This document shows positions 7,441 to 16,821 of a stretch of DNA of 33,032 nucleotides, one piece after another. This DNA is from a virus. The stretch is taken from the IMG/VR virus record IMGVR_UViG_3300005735_000156, positions 1 to 33,032 of that record. The stretch is one strand, 5' to 3'. How positions within the stretch are numbered: the stretch's first letter is position 1; each line of letters starts with the position of its first letter. The notes beneath the pieces were generated by a model that saw only the letters and a program-made list of their open reading frames with translations, was not told where the DNA came from and made no database searches. The position numbers were made by a program, and so were the translations under genes.

Positions 7441-9000
7441 TTAGTTTATACGAATATTCTTATTTAATATTTTTGTACTGGCGTCTAACAGTTCTTTTAG
7501 TAAGTCACTAACATTGGTACCGTCAGAACTAACAGGTACCGGTGGTAAGCCAGGGAATGGATGAACATGAGTCGCGAGATATCTAACAATTAATTCAATA
7601 AGTACCATAAGTTCCTCACCTCTAACCACTGAAGACGTCTTAGGTTGTATCTCTTCAACTAACTTTGTTTGGTCTATACCATATAATGTATTATTTAAAT
7701 TAATTTTACTTTTGGATGGATTAGTGGTATTGTGAGATAAGAAATATAGTTGGTTTGCACCCATAACACTAACAGTATTATCCTGATTTATAATATCTTT
7801 GGGTCTAAAATCATTCTTTTTTATTTTAACGGGAACATTAGTTTTACCTGTTTTATCATAAACTAATCCGAAGCCATTAGTGTTTACTGTAAACTCTGTT
7901 GGTTTTACTAACATATATATACTTTTCAAGTGACTAAGAGATATAACACTAGATTCGTTTCGATTTTCTATGTTGGCACGATAGTACAATGGAAATTGAT
8001 TATTAATCAAAAGACCATTTTCCATTCTACCGTTCATTACGTTTTTAATGAATTTATTAACTTTTTCAGCGACTTCTTTTTTTGTTAACTTTGTAAATTG
8101 TTCAATATGTTGGATTTGTTTATAAGAATCTAAATCAGTGTTGTTTCTTATAGAATCCGCACTTGTTGTACCCGATATTTCATCTGGTAATAGATTATAA
8201 AGTATGATTTGACCTGTAAACGCATTGAATAAATTTTCAGGATTAAATACCTCATATTCGATTAACTTTTTAGTTTGAGTATTTTCATTAACTATAGAAT
8301 AACGAGTATCTACTCCGGCAAATCGTTCTAATGTCTTGTAATTACTTAACTGTAAAAATGCTCTGTCAGATTTAGGTGTGGGTTTTTGTTTTCTATTAAA
8401 GGAATTATGCTTACCCGCTCTTATTAAAATTTCACCATCTACCCCTTGGATATCATCAGAACCTTTTAATATGATGTCAGAATTACTTCTACTTAAAATT
8501 GCAATATCAATAGGTCTTGGATATATACCTGAAGAACCAATAGTATTACCACTATTATTAGTATCGTTAATTGGTGGAAGATTCTTATTTCTTGTACCTG
8601 AACTTAAAAAAGTTTCTGAAGAATTGGCGTCTTCAAATTCTATCGTTGTTGGTGATGAAAATGGTCCTTGAATGTAAAATTGTCCTTTTAAATCTTTATC
8701 ATTTGGGTTTGTGTAAATGACGTGAACATACTCGTCTTTTTTTGGTACTTGATAAATAAAGTATGGTATTAAAGGTAAGAACACAAAGGGGTCATTTCTT
8801 TTCCACTTATCTTTTGATTCATCAAAACCAGGAACAGAATTTAACTTATCAGCAATGTTTTGGTCTTCAGGATAAACCCTTATTCTACCCAACATAAAGG
8901 GGTCGTCAGTATCTTGTACTGTACCATGATAGACTATTTGTCTAAAATTCTTTGGTAAATAGTTATTTGAACCATTACTTATGTTACCTGGTATCGCCAT
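7441..9000 (-). CDS. Baseplate hub/central spike protein, gp5-like OB-fold
   Basis: Residues about 22-115 form a gp5-type OB fold: YHGTVQDTDDPFMLGRIRVY matches the T4 gp5 start (GVVEDRMDPLKLGRVRV), followed by a Pro-rich FLPLIPYFIYQVPKKDEYVH segment and a GQFYIQGP strand. No lysozyme domain like that of T4 gp5 follows; the rest (about 120-519) has predicted beta structure and a C-terminal YLATHVHPFPGLPPVP motif. The protein probably sits at the baseplate centre where the tail tube meets the spike. It is within the run of structural genes that begins at the late sigma factor, 3 bases after the small coiled-coil gene. Confidence 0.75.
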   Translation of the reverse strand: MAIPGNISNGSNNYLPKNFRQIVYHGTVQDTDDPFMLGRIRVYPEDQNIADKLNSVPGFDESKDKWKRNDPFVFLPLIPYFIYQVPKKDEYVHVIYTNPNDKDLKGQFYIQGPFSSPTTIEFEDANSSETFLSSGTRNKNLPPINDTNNSGNTIGSSGIYPRPIDIAILSRSNSDIILKGSDDIQGVDGEILIRAGKHNSFNRKQKPTPKSDRAFLQLSNYKTLERFAGVDTRYSIVNENTQTKKLIEYEVFNPENLFNAFTGQIILYNLLPDEISGTTSADSIRNNTDLDSYKQIQHIEQFTKLTKKEVAEKVNKFIKNVMNGRMENGLLINNQFPLYYRANIENRNESSVISLSHLKSIYMLVKPTEFTVNTNGFGLVYDKTGKTNVPVKIKKNDFRPKDIINQDNTVSVMGANQLYFLSHNTTNPSKSKINLNNTLYGIDQTKLVEEIQPKTSSVVRGEELMVLIELIVRYLATHVHPFPGLPPVPVSSDGTNVSDLLKELLDASTKILNKNIRIN

Positions 9001-9003
9001 CTT

Positions 9004-9201
9004 TTAATTACCTCTTTTTTTATACTCTTTTAAAATACTATTATATAAATTTTCTGTAGAATCTAAATGGTGGGATAACTTAATTAACAAACCTTTAGTC
9101 TCTTCAAAATCTTTTGATAACTCGGTTAAAACTTCTTTTAACTCGTTATTACTCTTACTCTTAAAATTAGATATTATATTTTTTATTCTTTCTTCTTCCA
9201 T
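9004..9201 (-). CDS. Small coiled-coil protein (65 aa)
   Basis: The product, starting MEEERIKNIISNFKSKSNNE, is almost wholly predicted helix with heptad-like spacing, ending LKEYKKRGN. A GTG 45 bases upstream is in frame but would overlap the preceding gene; the ATG at 9201 follows that gene's stop by one base and is preferred. It sits between two baseplate-region genes, so a chaperone or linker role in tail assembly is possible. No family recognised. Confidence 0.7.
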   Translation of the reverse strand: MEEERIKNIISNFKSKSNNELKEVLTELSKDFEETKGLLIKLSHHLDSTENLYNSILKEYKKRGN

Positions 9202-9202
9202 C

Positions 9203-11146
9203 TTAATAAGATTTACCACTAGCCTTAACAGGTAATGTAGTCCCACCGACCACAGCTAATGGGGGTATTGTAATTTCTGTTTTACCATTTTCTTGCATTT
9301 CTTTATGTTGACCATTAATTTGTGAACTCATAAATTGATTCATTACATTAGGTACACCACCAGGTAAATCACCTGTAGGTATACCTGATTTTTGTAACTC
9401 CTCAATTATGTTAGCTAACGACCTAGTCTCCGACATACCAGGTAAAAACTTAGATAAAGATAATGTAAATGCTGGTAAACCTAAGTTAAGTTGGCTACCG
9501 GCCAAACTTAGTAATTGTAATAATTCGTCAACAACACTTTTACATTGTCTCCAATCGGTAACTAAATCACGAATTATTAAAACTGCATTTATTATTGAGA
9601 ATATCATTCTTGCTTGTGCATTTTTAGATTCGGTTGCAATCTCCATAAGAATAGTTTGTACTAATTCAGATAAATTCTTTTTAATTTCATTGAAAAGTTC
9701 TTCAACAAAAATCGCCCCGATTTTACTCATCAACTCAACTACAAAGTTTTTAAAATAAATAAAGAAGTCTTCTAAAGTGTCTATTTTATCGGCAATTTGA
9801 TTTTGTACTGATTTAAATACTATCATTACACCTAACAAACTCTTAGGTGATAAAATTAACTCCAGTATTCCTTTTGGTATTATACCTAATAAATCAAACT
9901 TAACAGACGCATTTATATTTATATTAGGTACCAATAACTTCCATTCTTCGTCATTTGATAAGTCATCTATTAAACTTTTAAATGCCTCTAATTTTTTAGT
10001 TTCAGTAGTTTCATTTCTAACGTTCTTAATACCGTTAATAATTGCTTCGGTGTTTATTGGTAATTTTACATCGTCACAATCTGTAAATTCAGTAACACCT
10101 TTTTGTATATTATCTAACTGATTTTCAATATTACGTAAATCAGTACTGTTTAACTCAAAAAAACTTTCATCAATATTATCGGAAACCGATAATTTGGCGA
10201 TACCTGATACGTCAATCTCTTTTGTGTTATCAAAACAAAGACCTAATATACGTTGTAATAATTTCTCAATTTTTAATTGTTCTCTATCTGTGTCTAAATC
10301 CACATTTAAATTTACTGACACTGCGTTTGTTAACCTATTTATTAATATAGTTATTAATTCATCAATATCTAAAATATTGATGGAAGTGTAGTAATCTTGT
10401 AAAAATTGAGTAATACTACCAACCCCACTAGTGTTACCTTTAAGAGTAACTTCATAAAAATCACCATTATTACCATTATTATCCACATTAACATATTCAA
10501 TGTCAAAAATAGGATTGTTTGATGCTCCAATATAACTCGAACCACCATTTTGACTGGAGAATGGCACACCTACTTGTTGTAATCTATTATATAACTCACG
10601 ATTCATCGAGTATGGTGATGTTCCGTTGGGTGTTATAAATTTTTCATAAAGTATCGAACCATCATCACTATTAGGGTCTTCAAATAACTTTTTATAAAGG
10701 TCAATTGATTGTACTCTAATATATAATGGGTCCCCTGTAAATTGTTGTTCTTCGGAACAACCAGCAGCCTTTATTGTTTCTTTTATGAATAATTCTTGAA
10801 TCCTTAGTTTGGTATTCAGTATTGTTTGGTTGTATATATCAAAAAGTTGATTTACACTTTTACTGTCACCACCTTTAGATGATGCAATCATAAAAACCTC
10901 AGTTAATTGGTCTAATTGTGTTTTAACTTTTGACTGTAGTTGTTTTTTTTTCTCGGCAGTTATACCATCTACGGTGTCACCCCATTCGTTAAGGTTACTA
11001 AACGTCTTATCTTTAGATTTTTCAAAATTATCTAAACTGGTATTTTTTTTAGATTCCGCCTCATTTTTTCTGGTTTCAACAGTTGTCTGAAACGACTTAA
11101 TTTTAGACTTTGCGTTTTTATAATCATTTTCTGTATCTAAACCCAT
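9203..11146 (-). CDS. Large virion protein, probable baseplate component (647 aa)
   Basis: The first 110 residues are charged helix, likely coiled coil (KKNTSLDNFEKSKDKTFSNL). Residues about 110-390 are mixed, with an Asn/Gly-rich loop. Residues about 420-590 are unusually hydrophobic helix (LLGIIPKGILELILSPKSLL; ARMIFSIINAVLIIRDLVTD), followed by a Gly/Pro-rich stretch and a C-terminal ITIPPLAVVGGTTLPVKASG. No enzyme motif is visible. Long helical and hydrophobic regions next to a gp5-like gene suggest a baseplate-hub or tape-measure-related protein, but I cannot name the family. Confidence 0.6.
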   Translation of the reverse strand: MGLDTENDYKNAKSKIKSFQTTVETRKNEAESKKNTSLDNFEKSKDKTFSNLNEWGDTVDGITAEKKKQLQSKVKTQLDQLTEVFMIASSKGGDSKSVNQLFDIYNQTILNTKLRIQELFIKETIKAAGCSEEQQFTGDPLYIRVQSIDLYKKLFEDPNSDDGSILYEKFITPNGTSPYSMNRELYNRLQQVGVPFSSQNGGSSYIGASNNPIFDIEYVNVDNNGNNGDFYEVTLKGNTSGVGSITQFLQDYYTSINILDIDELITILINRLTNAVSVNLNVDLDTDREQLKIEKLLQRILGLCFDNTKEIDVSGIAKLSVSDNIDESFFELNSTDLRNIENQLDNIQKGVTEFTDCDDVKLPINTEAIINGIKNVRNETTETKKLEAFKSLIDDLSNDEEWKLLVPNININASVKFDLLGIIPKGILELILSPKSLLGVMIVFKSVQNQIADKIDTLEDFFIYFKNFVVELMSKIGAIFVEELFNEIKKNLSELVQTILMEIATESKNAQARMIFSIINAVLIIRDLVTDWRQCKSVVDELLQLLSLAGSQLNLGLPAFTLSLSKFLPGMSETRSLANIIEELQKSGIPTGDLPGGVPNVMNQFMSSQINGQHKEMQENGKTEITIPPLAVVGGTTLPVKASGKSY

Positions 11147-11156
11147 AATGAATAAT

Positions 11157-11534
11157 TTAATCTAGTTTATACCCTTCAGTATTACCCTTAGTGGTGTCAG
11201 AATCCTTTTCAATAAGTGCTGAGAGAACATCGTCATCCATATCGGATATATTAAATGACTCCTCTGATGTGTTTTGAGATTTTTCCCAAATAGATGACTG
11301 TAATTTTGACAACGATAGTTTTTTCTCTATGGTGTCATTAATAATCTTTTGTTGTTCTTTTATAACGGGACCAATTACTGTCATGTCTTTTGGTTCTTTT
11401 AACATTCCAAGCATTTTGTTTTGTATTCTAACTGCAGTACTTCTTTGCTCCACAAGTTCATTGTAGATTTCTTGCATAAGACTTAAAACCGAGTCTTTAT
11501 TTAGTACAATCTCTTTTTTCTTTGGTCTTCCCAT
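11157..11534 (-). CDS. Conserved-looking small phage protein (125 aa)
   Basis: The product starts with a basic GRPKKK motif and continues as helix (LSLMQEIYNELVEQRSTAVR; VIKEQQKIINDTIEKKLSLS), with an acidic tail (ISDMDDDVLSALIEKDSDTT). The layout of helical body plus acidic end, and its place directly downstream of the late sigma gene, allow a role as transcription partner (as gp33 is to gp55 in T4), but I see no gp33 sequence motif. A structural or chaperone role is equally possible. Confidence 0.65.
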   Translation of the reverse strand: MGRPKKKEIVLNKDSVLSLMQEIYNELVEQRSTAVRIQNKMLGMLKEPKDMTVIGPVIKEQQKIINDTIEKKLSLSKLQSSIWEKSQNTSEESFNISDMDDDVLSALIEKDSDTTKGNTEGYKLD

Positions 11535-11546
11535 TATTTATAAATA
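11535..11546. repeat. Perfect 12-base palindrome TATTTATAAATA at a start codon
   Basis: The palindrome contains the late box TATAAATA on both strands and directly abuts the ATG at 11534. It is too close to serve as promoter for that gene. A weaker TATAAAAT (11559-11566, minus) lies at the usual distance of 25 bases. Confidence 0.5.
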
Positions 11547-11561
11547 TCTTTGGTCTAAATT

Positions 11562-12317
11562 TTATATATTATTGATTTTTTTAACCAAATTATAATACAG
11601 TGTTTTATATTTCTTCATTGAGGTTCTGATTTCTTTAGTGGATAAATTAGTCATTTCTCTTAATGAGAGTAATATGATATTTTTATTAAATTTATTATTA
11701 TCAGTACCAATAAAAATAGTTTCATAATTTTCAAACAACTCCATTAACGCATAACCCAATTTAACTTCATTTTTATTTAAATTAGTTTTATCCATAAACT
11801 CTTCCATTTCCTTTAAAAAATGTTTAATAACCTGACTTGGTTCAACAACATCATGTTCTAAATGATATATTAAGTCAGGTCTACTTTCTAATGATGATGA
11901 TATGTCTTCGTAAGATATCTTTCTATTTTGGTCTTTTTGGTCTTTGATGATTTGACCCATCAAATAGTTTTTACAAATAGTACCAAAATAAGAATATGCT
12001 TTCTTACCTTTTGCTGGTTTAAATTTATCTACTTTAGTAATTAGAAAAGAATGTGTATCTACATGTATATCTCTAAAATCCATTCCTTTACGATAAAGTT
12101 TATATCTTCTGATAATAGACTCAATCATTTTATCTAATGGTGCTTTTAAAAATTCATTATAAATCTCATTCTTTTCTGTTGTTGTGGAGGCGGTGAGAAA
12201 CATCCTAACGGCATTCTCTTCTCTCACATCAAAATAATTACTACCCGGTTTTGGTTTCCTACCTCTTTTTTTAGTTGGTGTAGGTAACAGACCGTTTGTG
12301 TCTCCTGATAAAAACAT
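11562..12317 (-). CDS. 55: Late-transcription sigma factor, gp55-like
   Basis: The 251-residue product has a sigma-70 region 2-like core at about residues 50-140: IRRYKLYRKGMDFRDIHVDT followed by FKPAKGKKAYSYFGTICKNY and LMGQIIKDQ, the arrangement seen in gp55-type late sigma factors of T4 relatives, where it binds core RNA polymerase and reads the TATAAATA box. An N-terminal KKRGRKPKPGS resembles an AT-hook. The C-terminal part (LSLREMTNLSTKEIRTSMKK) could form a helix-turn-helix. It is translationally coupled to the glycosyltransferase gene upstream (TAATG). Late-type boxes found elsewhere in the window support the assignment. Confidence 0.8.
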   Translation of the reverse strand: MFLSGDTNGLLPTPTKKRGRKPKPGSNYFDVREENAVRMFLTASTTTEKNEIYNEFLKAPLDKMIESIIRRYKLYRKGMDFRDIHVDTHSFLITKVDKFKPAKGKKAYSYFGTICKNYLMGQIIKDQKDQNRKISYEDISSSLESRPDLIYHLEHDVVEPSQVIKHFLKEMEEFMDKTNLNKNEVKLGYALMELFENYETIFIGTDNNKFNKNIILLSLREMTNLSTKEIRTSMKKYKTLYYNLVKKINNI

Positions 12318-13114
12318 TAAACAGTTTCAGATTCATATTTTATGTTTCTATCTTCAGTAAAGAAATGCTCTTTTTTTGCCGAGTCTAACCAAAATCTAAT
12401 CTCGTCTTCAGTAACTTTATTATCTCCATTTTTATAGTTCCAAAATATAGAACCTTCTCTCATGTTAAGGTGCTTATACCCAATTTTAGGTATTGTCATA
12501 ATTTTAACCGAGTTATATGTTAATCTTAATAAGAATTCATATACGAATGTGAGTTTAAAAGACGGTTTAAAACCACCCATGTCCTGATATGTTTTTTTAT
12601 TAATTACCATACCTGCAGATTGGAAGTTTTGATAATCGAGTAAGACTTCATTGGTTAAATAACCAATTTCTGTGTTCATTGACGCTGCGAAAGTAGCCTC
12701 ATTTGTAAAACCAGCAAATTGACCTTTGTGGTCAACATCAACAACTAACGATAAGAATCCTCCGACATTTGGATGTGCCTCTATAAATGTTTGAACATTT
12801 TTAAACCATATAGTTGCATACTCATCGTCAAATTCTAAAAATGAAACCCATTCAGATTCTGATTTTTCTACACCTAAATTCATTTGTGATGCAAAATCAG
12901 TGTTACCTTTATTTTCAACCATATTAACAGTTAAACCACTAAATTCGAAGTTAGTTAAAAACTCGACTAAAGACTCTTCATTAGAATGAACTAACACTAG
13001 CTCTTTTGGTGGTACTGATTGATTTTGAATTGATTTAATTGCGTTTGTAAACAACTCTACAAAATTTTTGTGTTTTGAGCTCTCAACTGGGAGAACTACT
13101 GATATATCTTTCAT
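12317..13114 (-). CDS. Glycosyltransferase, GT2 (GT-A) fold
   Basis: The start MKDISVVLPVESSKHKNFVE and the series NKGNTDFASQMNLGVEKSES then WVSFLEFDDEY match the GT2 nucleotide-sugar fold, with DDE standing where most members have DxD. A later AGMVINKKTYQDMGGFKPSF fits the usual acceptor-side segment of the family. It transfers a sugar from an unknown nucleotide donor. Its stop overlaps the start of the sigma factor gene; the next glycosyltransferase upstream is 2 bases away. Confidence 0.85.
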   Translation of the reverse strand: MKDISVVLPVESSKHKNFVELFTNAIKSIQNQSVPPKELVLVHSNEESLVEFLTNFEFSGLTVNMVENKGNTDFASQMNLGVEKSESEWVSFLEFDDEYATIWFKNVQTFIEAHPNVGGFLSLVVDVDHKGQFAGFTNEATFAASMNTEIGYLTNEVLLDYQNFQSAGMVINKKTYQDMGGFKPSFKLTFVYEFLLRLTYNSVKIMTIPKIGYKHLNMREGSIFWNYKNGDNKVTEDEIRFWLDSAKKEHFFTEDRNIKYESETV

Positions 13115-13116
13115 AA

Positions 13117-14181
13117 TTATTCTTCTTCTTTTACTGTTAATTTATCAATTTGAGATTGAAATGACTCCATTCTCGATTTCAAGTATGATGTAAACAGAGA
13201 TACTATGTTAGTGTCAAACTCTTCTGTTTGTTGGTATTTTGATGAAGTCTCATATCCAGACTCGTAAAGACTCTCAGATATGTTATCTTCTAACCAATTC
13301 TGTGTATATTCTGCGATGATATCCACCATATTATTCACCTCATAAGTCCATACTCCATTTGTGTCTAACATCCACTCAGGTTTCATATTAGGTACTTTAC
13401 CAATTACTGGTGTACCACAAGCCATACTTTCAAGTGGATAAGTCCCTAAACCACTAATATCATCTACCCATACAGATACGAATGATTCTTGTAGATTAGT
13501 AACAAATTCTTCCTGATTCAAACCTCTCATATCACGGAAAGTAATCCATCTAAATTGAGGGTATTTTAAGTAGAATGACTTTATAATTTTCATTGTGTCT
13601 CTTTGGTCACGTGTGTGAATTGAGATAATCGGTTTTGCCGGAATTGACTTCTTAGTGAAAATTTCAGGTATTAAAGGTGTAACGACATCAAAGGATGTAT
13701 TCTTCATAATTCCACTGATAAATTCTTTTTGTGTCTCATTAGTGGTAATACACTTTAAAAAACCATAATTTGACCAATTCATACCTGGTTGAACTGTTTC
13801 CAACATGTAATCATATGCTTGACACAAAACAATTTTACCACATGGTAAATCTTTGATTTGGTCCATAACGTGACCATATAGTTCAGGAATAATTACAAAG
13901 TCTTCAGGTGTTATTTGAAGGTTTTGACCTTCAATTGATTGATGAGTGATTTCCATATACTCATCTCCCATCCACGCCCCAACGCCCGTATAGTCGTTAG
14001 ATTCATGTAATATAATGGGGTTAAATCCATTATTTTTTAGTGTTAAAGCCATTTGATACGTGTATCTGATACTAGCTTTTGCGTTACCCTTAGTATCTTG
14101 TACCATAAGGTAAATTCTCGATGTTTTGTCTCTTAATTTTTCTATAGAGACTTCAACTTTTTTAATTGTTTCTTGGTTCAT
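13117..14181 (-). CDS. Glycosyltransferase, GT4-like (GT-B) fold
   Basis: The N-terminal half has a MALTLKNNGFNPIILHESND Rossmann start. The C-terminal half carries GLGTYPLESMACGTPVIGKV, the classic E-x7-E-type donor-binding region of GT4 enzymes (here PLESMACGTPVI), after a conserved SVWVDDISG segment. Length (354) is usual. The C-terminal 45 residues are a charged helix. Donor and acceptor are unknown. The stop is followed closely by the GT2-type gene, suggesting paired action on one glycan. Confidence 0.85.
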   Translation of the reverse strand: MNQETIKKVEVSIEKLRDKTSRIYLMVQDTKGNAKASIRYTYQMALTLKNNGFNPIILHESNDYTGVGAWMGDEYMEITHQSIEGQNLQITPEDFVIIPELYGHVMDQIKDLPCGKIVLCQAYDYMLETVQPGMNWSNYGFLKCITTNETQKEFISGIMKNTSFDVVTPLIPEIFTKKSIPAKPIISIHTRDQRDTMKIIKSFYLKYPQFRWITFRDMRGLNQEEFVTNLQESFVSVWVDDISGLGTYPLESMACGTPVIGKVPNMKPEWMLDTNGVWTYEVNNMVDIIAEYTQNWLEDNISESLYESGYETSSKYQQTEEFDTNIVSLFTSYLKSRMESFQSQIDKLTVKEEE

Positions 14182-14480
14182 TAGTCGAAATGTTTAATTA
14201 TATTATGTCTTAATAATGTATTAAAAGCTACACGAAAGGGAATACTTGTATTTCTTGAGGTGTGAATACCTAAATTATCATCAAGTTCTTCTCTTTCTGT
14301 TAGTATTACTTCAATCATTGTTTTGATAACCTCATACTTAATAATAGAGAAGTGTTGGTAGTCCTTTAATTCATCACTACTTCCCTCTTCTTTTCCTACT
14401 GATTTTGGTGTGTCTAATTCTACAAAATTCTCTAATTCTGATAAATCAATGTAATAAAGGTGTCCTAAAATTTCAATCAT
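14181..14480 (-). CDS. Uncharacterised protein (99 aa)
   Basis: No family recognised. The product starts MIEILGHLYYIDLSELENFV, has an acidic linker and a helical body (IIKYEVIKTMIEVILTEREE), ending FNTLLRHNIIKHFD. It is overlapped on both sides (ATGA with the HAD-like gene, TAATG with the GT4 gene), so it belongs to the same transcript. Confidence 0.75.
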   Translation of the reverse strand: MIEILGHLYYIDLSELENFVELDTPKSVGKEEGSSDELKDYQHFSIIKYEVIKTMIEVILTEREELDDNLGIHTSRNTSIPFRVAFNTLLRHNIIKHFD

Positions 14481-15076
14481 TTTAAATTTAGTTTTTCATA
14501 TAAGTCTTTAAATCCTTTTAAGGTTTCAATCTCAAAATCAGAGGACGTATTTTCATTATATGTAGTTTTATATTTTATGGTTTTAAATCCGTATTCGGAA
14601 TCTAAAATTTGTGGTTGGGTGGATACTATAATATCAACATCTGATAATATATCTTTCTCAGTATATTGATTATAAAATAATATTTTTTCAAACATACATC
14701 CAAACTTAGATAGAAAAAATAATGTTGCTGGTTTTGATTTCTCAATTTCATTAGAAATAATCACTAACTCATGATTTTCCCTTAAATCTTTGTATATATC
14801 ATTTAAGTCATGAAATGTTGAAGTTTCAGTTGACTGTGAATGACCAAAAATATTCATAGGGAAATCCACATAGAAAAACTCCATAAGCCGCTCTTCATCG
14901 GGAAAAACAAAATGTTGACTTAGAGTCGTTGAGGTTATTGGTAGATTTAATCTAAATTCAAACTCTTCTTCATCCTCACCTTTTATGTAATCATCAATAA
15001 AGAATTTTTGATAGACTTCCTCGGCCTTACCAAAAGTATTCCTTAAAACACCATTTATTTCAAATGCAATTTTCAT
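14477..15076 (-). CDS. HAD-like protein with altered catalytic motif
   Basis: The start MKIAFEINGVLRNTFGK lines up with the HAD motif I (F-D-x-D-G-V-L-x-x-T), but the nucleophile Asp and the acid/base Asp are Glu6 and Asn8. A motif II-like VIISNE and a later SDVDIIVSTQP segment fit the remainder of a small HAD fold. With both catalytic Asp replaced it is probably not a normal phosphatase; a binding or regulatory role is more likely. It is coupled to phoH by ATGA. The HAD fold itself is an inference from these short motifs. Confidence 0.65.
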   Translation of the reverse strand: MKIAFEINGVLRNTFGKAEEVYQKFFIDDYIKGEDEEEFEFRLNLPITSTTLSQHFVFPDEERLMEFFYVDFPMNIFGHSQSTETSTFHDLNDIYKDLRENHELVIISNEIEKSKPATLFFLSKFGCMFEKILFYNQYTEKDILSDVDIIVSTQPQILDSEYGFKTIKYKTTYNENTSSDFEIETLKGFKDLYEKLNLK

Positions 15077-15783
15077 TCGTATTTTTTTAATATTTTACCA
15101 ATTATTGGGTTTCTAATTATATCTTCATTTTCAAAATTAAAAGTACCCACTTCAGGTAAATCTGAAAACTTATTCATTGCGTCATAAAGACCTGATTGTG
15201 TTTTATCTTTATAACGGTCAGTTTGTTCAATATCACCCGATATGAAGAATTTACTATTAAATCCTATTCTTGTCAATAATAACTTCATCTGTGATGGTGT
15301 TGAGTTTTGTGCCTCCTCAAAAATTAATATTGAGTTATCAATATTCATACCTCTCATATATGCCAAGGCAAACACCTCAATTATATCGTATTCTTTTAAT
15401 TTTTCCCTAACACTCTTACCAACTATTTTATTTAGTAAATAATATGATGGAAATATATATGGGTCTAACTTTTCTTCTAAGTTACCAGGTAGTGCACCTA
15501 ATTTTTCTTCTGCTTCGACAGCTGGTCTTACGATAATTATTTTTTCATAAGAATTGTTTTCATCAAGAAGTAATTGTACAGCAGCACTCATAGCTACATA
15601 TGATTTACCAACACCCGCAGGTCCTGTACATATCGTTATTTCGTTGTCTGTTAGATGATTGTAGTAAACTTTTTGATTTTCAGATAAGAATTTTTTTCTT
15701 GGTGTTCTTCCAATAATTTCACGAATTATCTCTTTACGTGATTTTTTAGTAGTGATATCTACTTTTTTTCCTTTTGTTGCCAT
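15073..15783 (-). CDS. phoH: PhoH-like ATPase
   Basis: The 236-residue product has the Walker A motif GPAGVGKS (residues 54-61), the PhoH segment IIIVRPAVEAEEKLGALPGN just after it, and Walker B ILIFEEAQN (152-160), followed by LLLTRIGFNSKFFISGDIEQ, all in PhoH order. PhoH proteins bind and hydrolyse ATP and are common in marine phages; their role in infection is not settled. The gene starts its own stretch after a 91-base gap (15784-15874) that holds short repeats (AAACTAAT twice) and a weak 5-bp hairpin but no late box, so a separate early or middle promoter probably lies there. Confidence 0.93.
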   Translation of the reverse strand: MATKGKKVDITTKKSRKEIIREIIGRTPRKKFLSENQKVYYNHLTDNEITICTGPAGVGKSYVAMSAAVQLLLDENNSYEKIIIVRPAVEAEEKLGALPGNLEEKLDPYIFPSYYLLNKIVGKSVREKLKEYDIIEVFALAYMRGMNIDNSILIFEEAQNSTPSQMKLLLTRIGFNSKFFISGDIEQTDRYKDKTQSGLYDAMNKFSDLPEVGTFNFENEDIIRNPIIGKILKKYE

Positions 15784-15874
15784 TAACTTATTTAAAATAA
15801 TTTTAGGTCGTGTTTAATACACTAAACTAATACCTAAATTAGTAATAAACTAATGAAAGTAACCCCTTATACTA

Positions 15875-16708
15875 TTATGAAATTGCACGGCCTTTTAACT
15901 TAGTCCATTCTTGTTCAGGCCTCACCTCAAGATTAGTCTTCCAAGCCGCTTCCAACACATTCATATTAACACCAACATCTTTTGCCATACTCATAAGTGC
16001 ATTGATATCTTTAGGGAAACAAGTCCCACCAAAACCAACTTTACCATCTGGTCCTGGTACGTGTAAGTGTGAGTCACCAACTCTTCCGTCCGAGGCAAAC
16101 CCATACAAGGCATCTTCCCAATTAACACCTACTAACTCAGCCAACCTGTAGTATTCATTCATAATTGATACCTTAGTTGCAAAATAAGTATTATTCATGT
16201 ATTTGATAAACTCAGCCGTTTTTGAGTCAGTATGGATGAAGTGACGATTCATAAATCTACCACTGAAAAGTTCTTCAACCTTATCAGTTAAGTGTTTTTC
16301 ACCACCAAAAATTACTCTCGACTGAGTTAACATATCCAATTTTGAGGTTCTTTCAGTTAGGAACTCGGGTGAGAAAATGATGTTTAAATTCGGGTATTTT
16401 TTTTGTAGTGTTTCTGTGGTGCCAGGTAAAACCGTAGACTTGATGATATAGATAGGTCCTTCTTCTGCATCTTCAAAAACTCTTTGAATGTAAGACAGGT
16501 CTTGTTTACCATCCATATCCATCGGAGTAGGTACACAAACAAATATAAAGTCCGATTGATGAACTTCTTCTTTTGTGTGTGTGGACCTTAATGGGTCAAC
16601 ATCGTAAATTCTTATCTCGTTTGTTGGTGAGAATGCGAATGCCTGAGACTCACCAACGAACCCATTTCCAACTATACCTACAGTCATTTTTTTCTTAATA
16701 GTTTCCAT
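15875..16708 (-). CDS. UDP-glucose/GDP-mannose dehydrogenase family, short form
   Basis: The 277-residue product has the Rossmann motif GNGFVGES (14-21), FVCVPTPMD (56-64), the SPEFLTE motif (113-119), the conserved Lys in FIKYMNNTYFATKV (Lys170) and the catalytic Cys in GFGGTCFPKD (Cys230). These are the residues for two-step oxidation of a nucleotide sugar to a uronic acid. It stops soon after the central helix and lacks the third, UDP-binding domain present in 390-450-residue relatives. In-frame GTG at 16771 would give 298 residues, but the ATG at 16708 gives the usual N-terminus; an ATG at 16687 is the other option. It ends in tandem stops (TAA TAG). Confidence 0.85.
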   Translation of the reverse strand: METIKKKMTVGIVGNGFVGESQAFAFSPTNEIRIYDVDPLRSTHTKEEVHQSDFIFVCVPTPMDMDGKQDLSYIQRVFEDAEEGPIYIIKSTVLPGTTETLQKKYPNLNIIFSPEFLTERTSKLDMLTQSRVIFGGEKHLTDKVEELFSGRFMNRHFIHTDSKTAEFIKYMNNTYFATKVSIMNEYYRLAELVGVNWEDALYGFASDGRVGDSHLHVPGPDGKVGFGGTCFPKDINALMSMAKDVGVNMNVLEAAWKTNLEVRPEQEWTKLKGRAIS

Positions 16709-16821
16709 TCTTTTGATAATAAATTTTTTACTATTGTGTTTATTATTGTCATATGTTTTACCATTTAACACTACTACGGTAGTCCCTAAAATACCGTCCC
16801 TGTTTTTCCTGTTTTATATCT

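Noticed and set aside
15784-15874. Short repeats and a 5-bp hairpin between the UGD and phoH genes
   Set aside because: Too weak for a terminator, riboswitch or operator call; only a promoter region is likely.
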